Shown one piece after another: positions 58,660 through 58,673 of a stretch of DNA of 58,673 nucleotides. The stretch is from Alkalibaculum sporogenes (GTDB taxonomy: Bacteria; Bacillota; Clostridia; Eubacteriales; Alkalibacteraceae). The first letter of the stretch is position 1; every line of letters starts with the position of its first letter. The translations under genes and the position numbers were made by a program. The stretch is from the NCBI RefSeq assembly GCF_009362815.1, contig NZ_WHNX01000018.1, positions 1 through 58,673 on the forward strand, written 5' to 3'. Under the pieces are notes generated by a model. The model saw only the letters and a list, made by a program, of their open reading frames with translations. It was not told the DNA's origin and searched no databases.

Positions 58660-58673
58660 GTAGGATAAAGTAG

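Noticed and set aside
1-58673. tRNA or rRNA genes, insertion-sequence transposases
   Set aside because: I found no cloverleaf with a T-loop consensus, no rRNA segments and no transposase frames. A covariance-model search could still reveal a degenerate tRNA.

Overview
The window is low-GC Firmicute DNA. Several genes point to an anaerobic, endospore-forming member of the Clostridia: a tungsten/molybdopterin aldehyde:ferredoxin oxidoreductase, a Spo0E-type phosphatase with an upstream Spo0A box, a YaaH/SleL-like spore glycoside hydrolase fragment, a NdpA-type nucleoid protein, and AGGAGG ribosome sites almost everywhere. I cannot name the genus. About two thirds of the window is one complete siphovirus-type prophage; the rest is ordinary chromosome.

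Prophage (about 98-38887, a 38,789-bp unit). A large serine integrase (37079-38599) sits at the right end beside attR, where the phage arm joins the 3' part of a YaaH-like GH18 gene (38886-39308). The first 99 bases of the window repeat the phage right end exactly (38790-38888) and then run into the phage left end. The window therefore starts on an intact, palindromic attP (74-121), not on attL. That fits a circular or tandem phage form, or an assembly edge made from one. Nearly all phage genes read on the minus strand. From right to left they are: a Cro-like regulator, small early genes, a replication initiator with iterons inside its gene, several zinc-ribbon proteins, a C5 methyltransferase, SSB, an ArpU-like late regulator, a Dam methyltransferase, a catalytic-domain-only tyrosine recombinase, HNH, terminase, portal, ClpP-like protease, capsid, connectors, tail (with a -1 frameshifted chaperone), tape measure, Dit, Tal, fibre, holin, endolysin, and a cluster of tiny membrane proteins next to attP.

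The plus-strand part of the prophage (29434-38870) holds the CI-type repressor, a defense island, ImmA, the integrase and a zinc-ribbon gene ending in attP. The island pairs a Gabija-like OLD nuclease (30035-32371) and UvrD-like helicase (32372-34234) with a Type II restriction endonuclease resembling NgoBV (34256-34954) and a convergent C5 methyltransferase (34978-36435). The methyltransferase has an N-terminal DNA-binding-like extension and a promoter whose -10 lies inside a palindrome. The immA-int promoter carries a LexA/DinR-type box, which suggests SOS-controlled excision. Two phage promoters share TGTCAC direct repeats and a hairpin plus U-tract starting a few bases after the predicted start site, an arrangement like phage late antitermination.

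Chromosomal part (38886-58673). After the GH18 fragment come a decayed copy of a phage segment, a frameshifted DUF5412 gene and a Spo0E-like gene. Metabolic genes follow: FMN reductase, cold-shock protein, class V aminotransferase, ECF S component, thiC with a TPP riboswitch and terminator, ndpA, a URO-D-family protein, transaldolase/FSA, an operon of alcohol dehydrogenase, AOR and a MoaD-like protein with a divergent LysR regulator, metF, an LpdD-like protein and larB. At least four intergenic regions carry copies of a modular long-hairpin element that I do not recognise.
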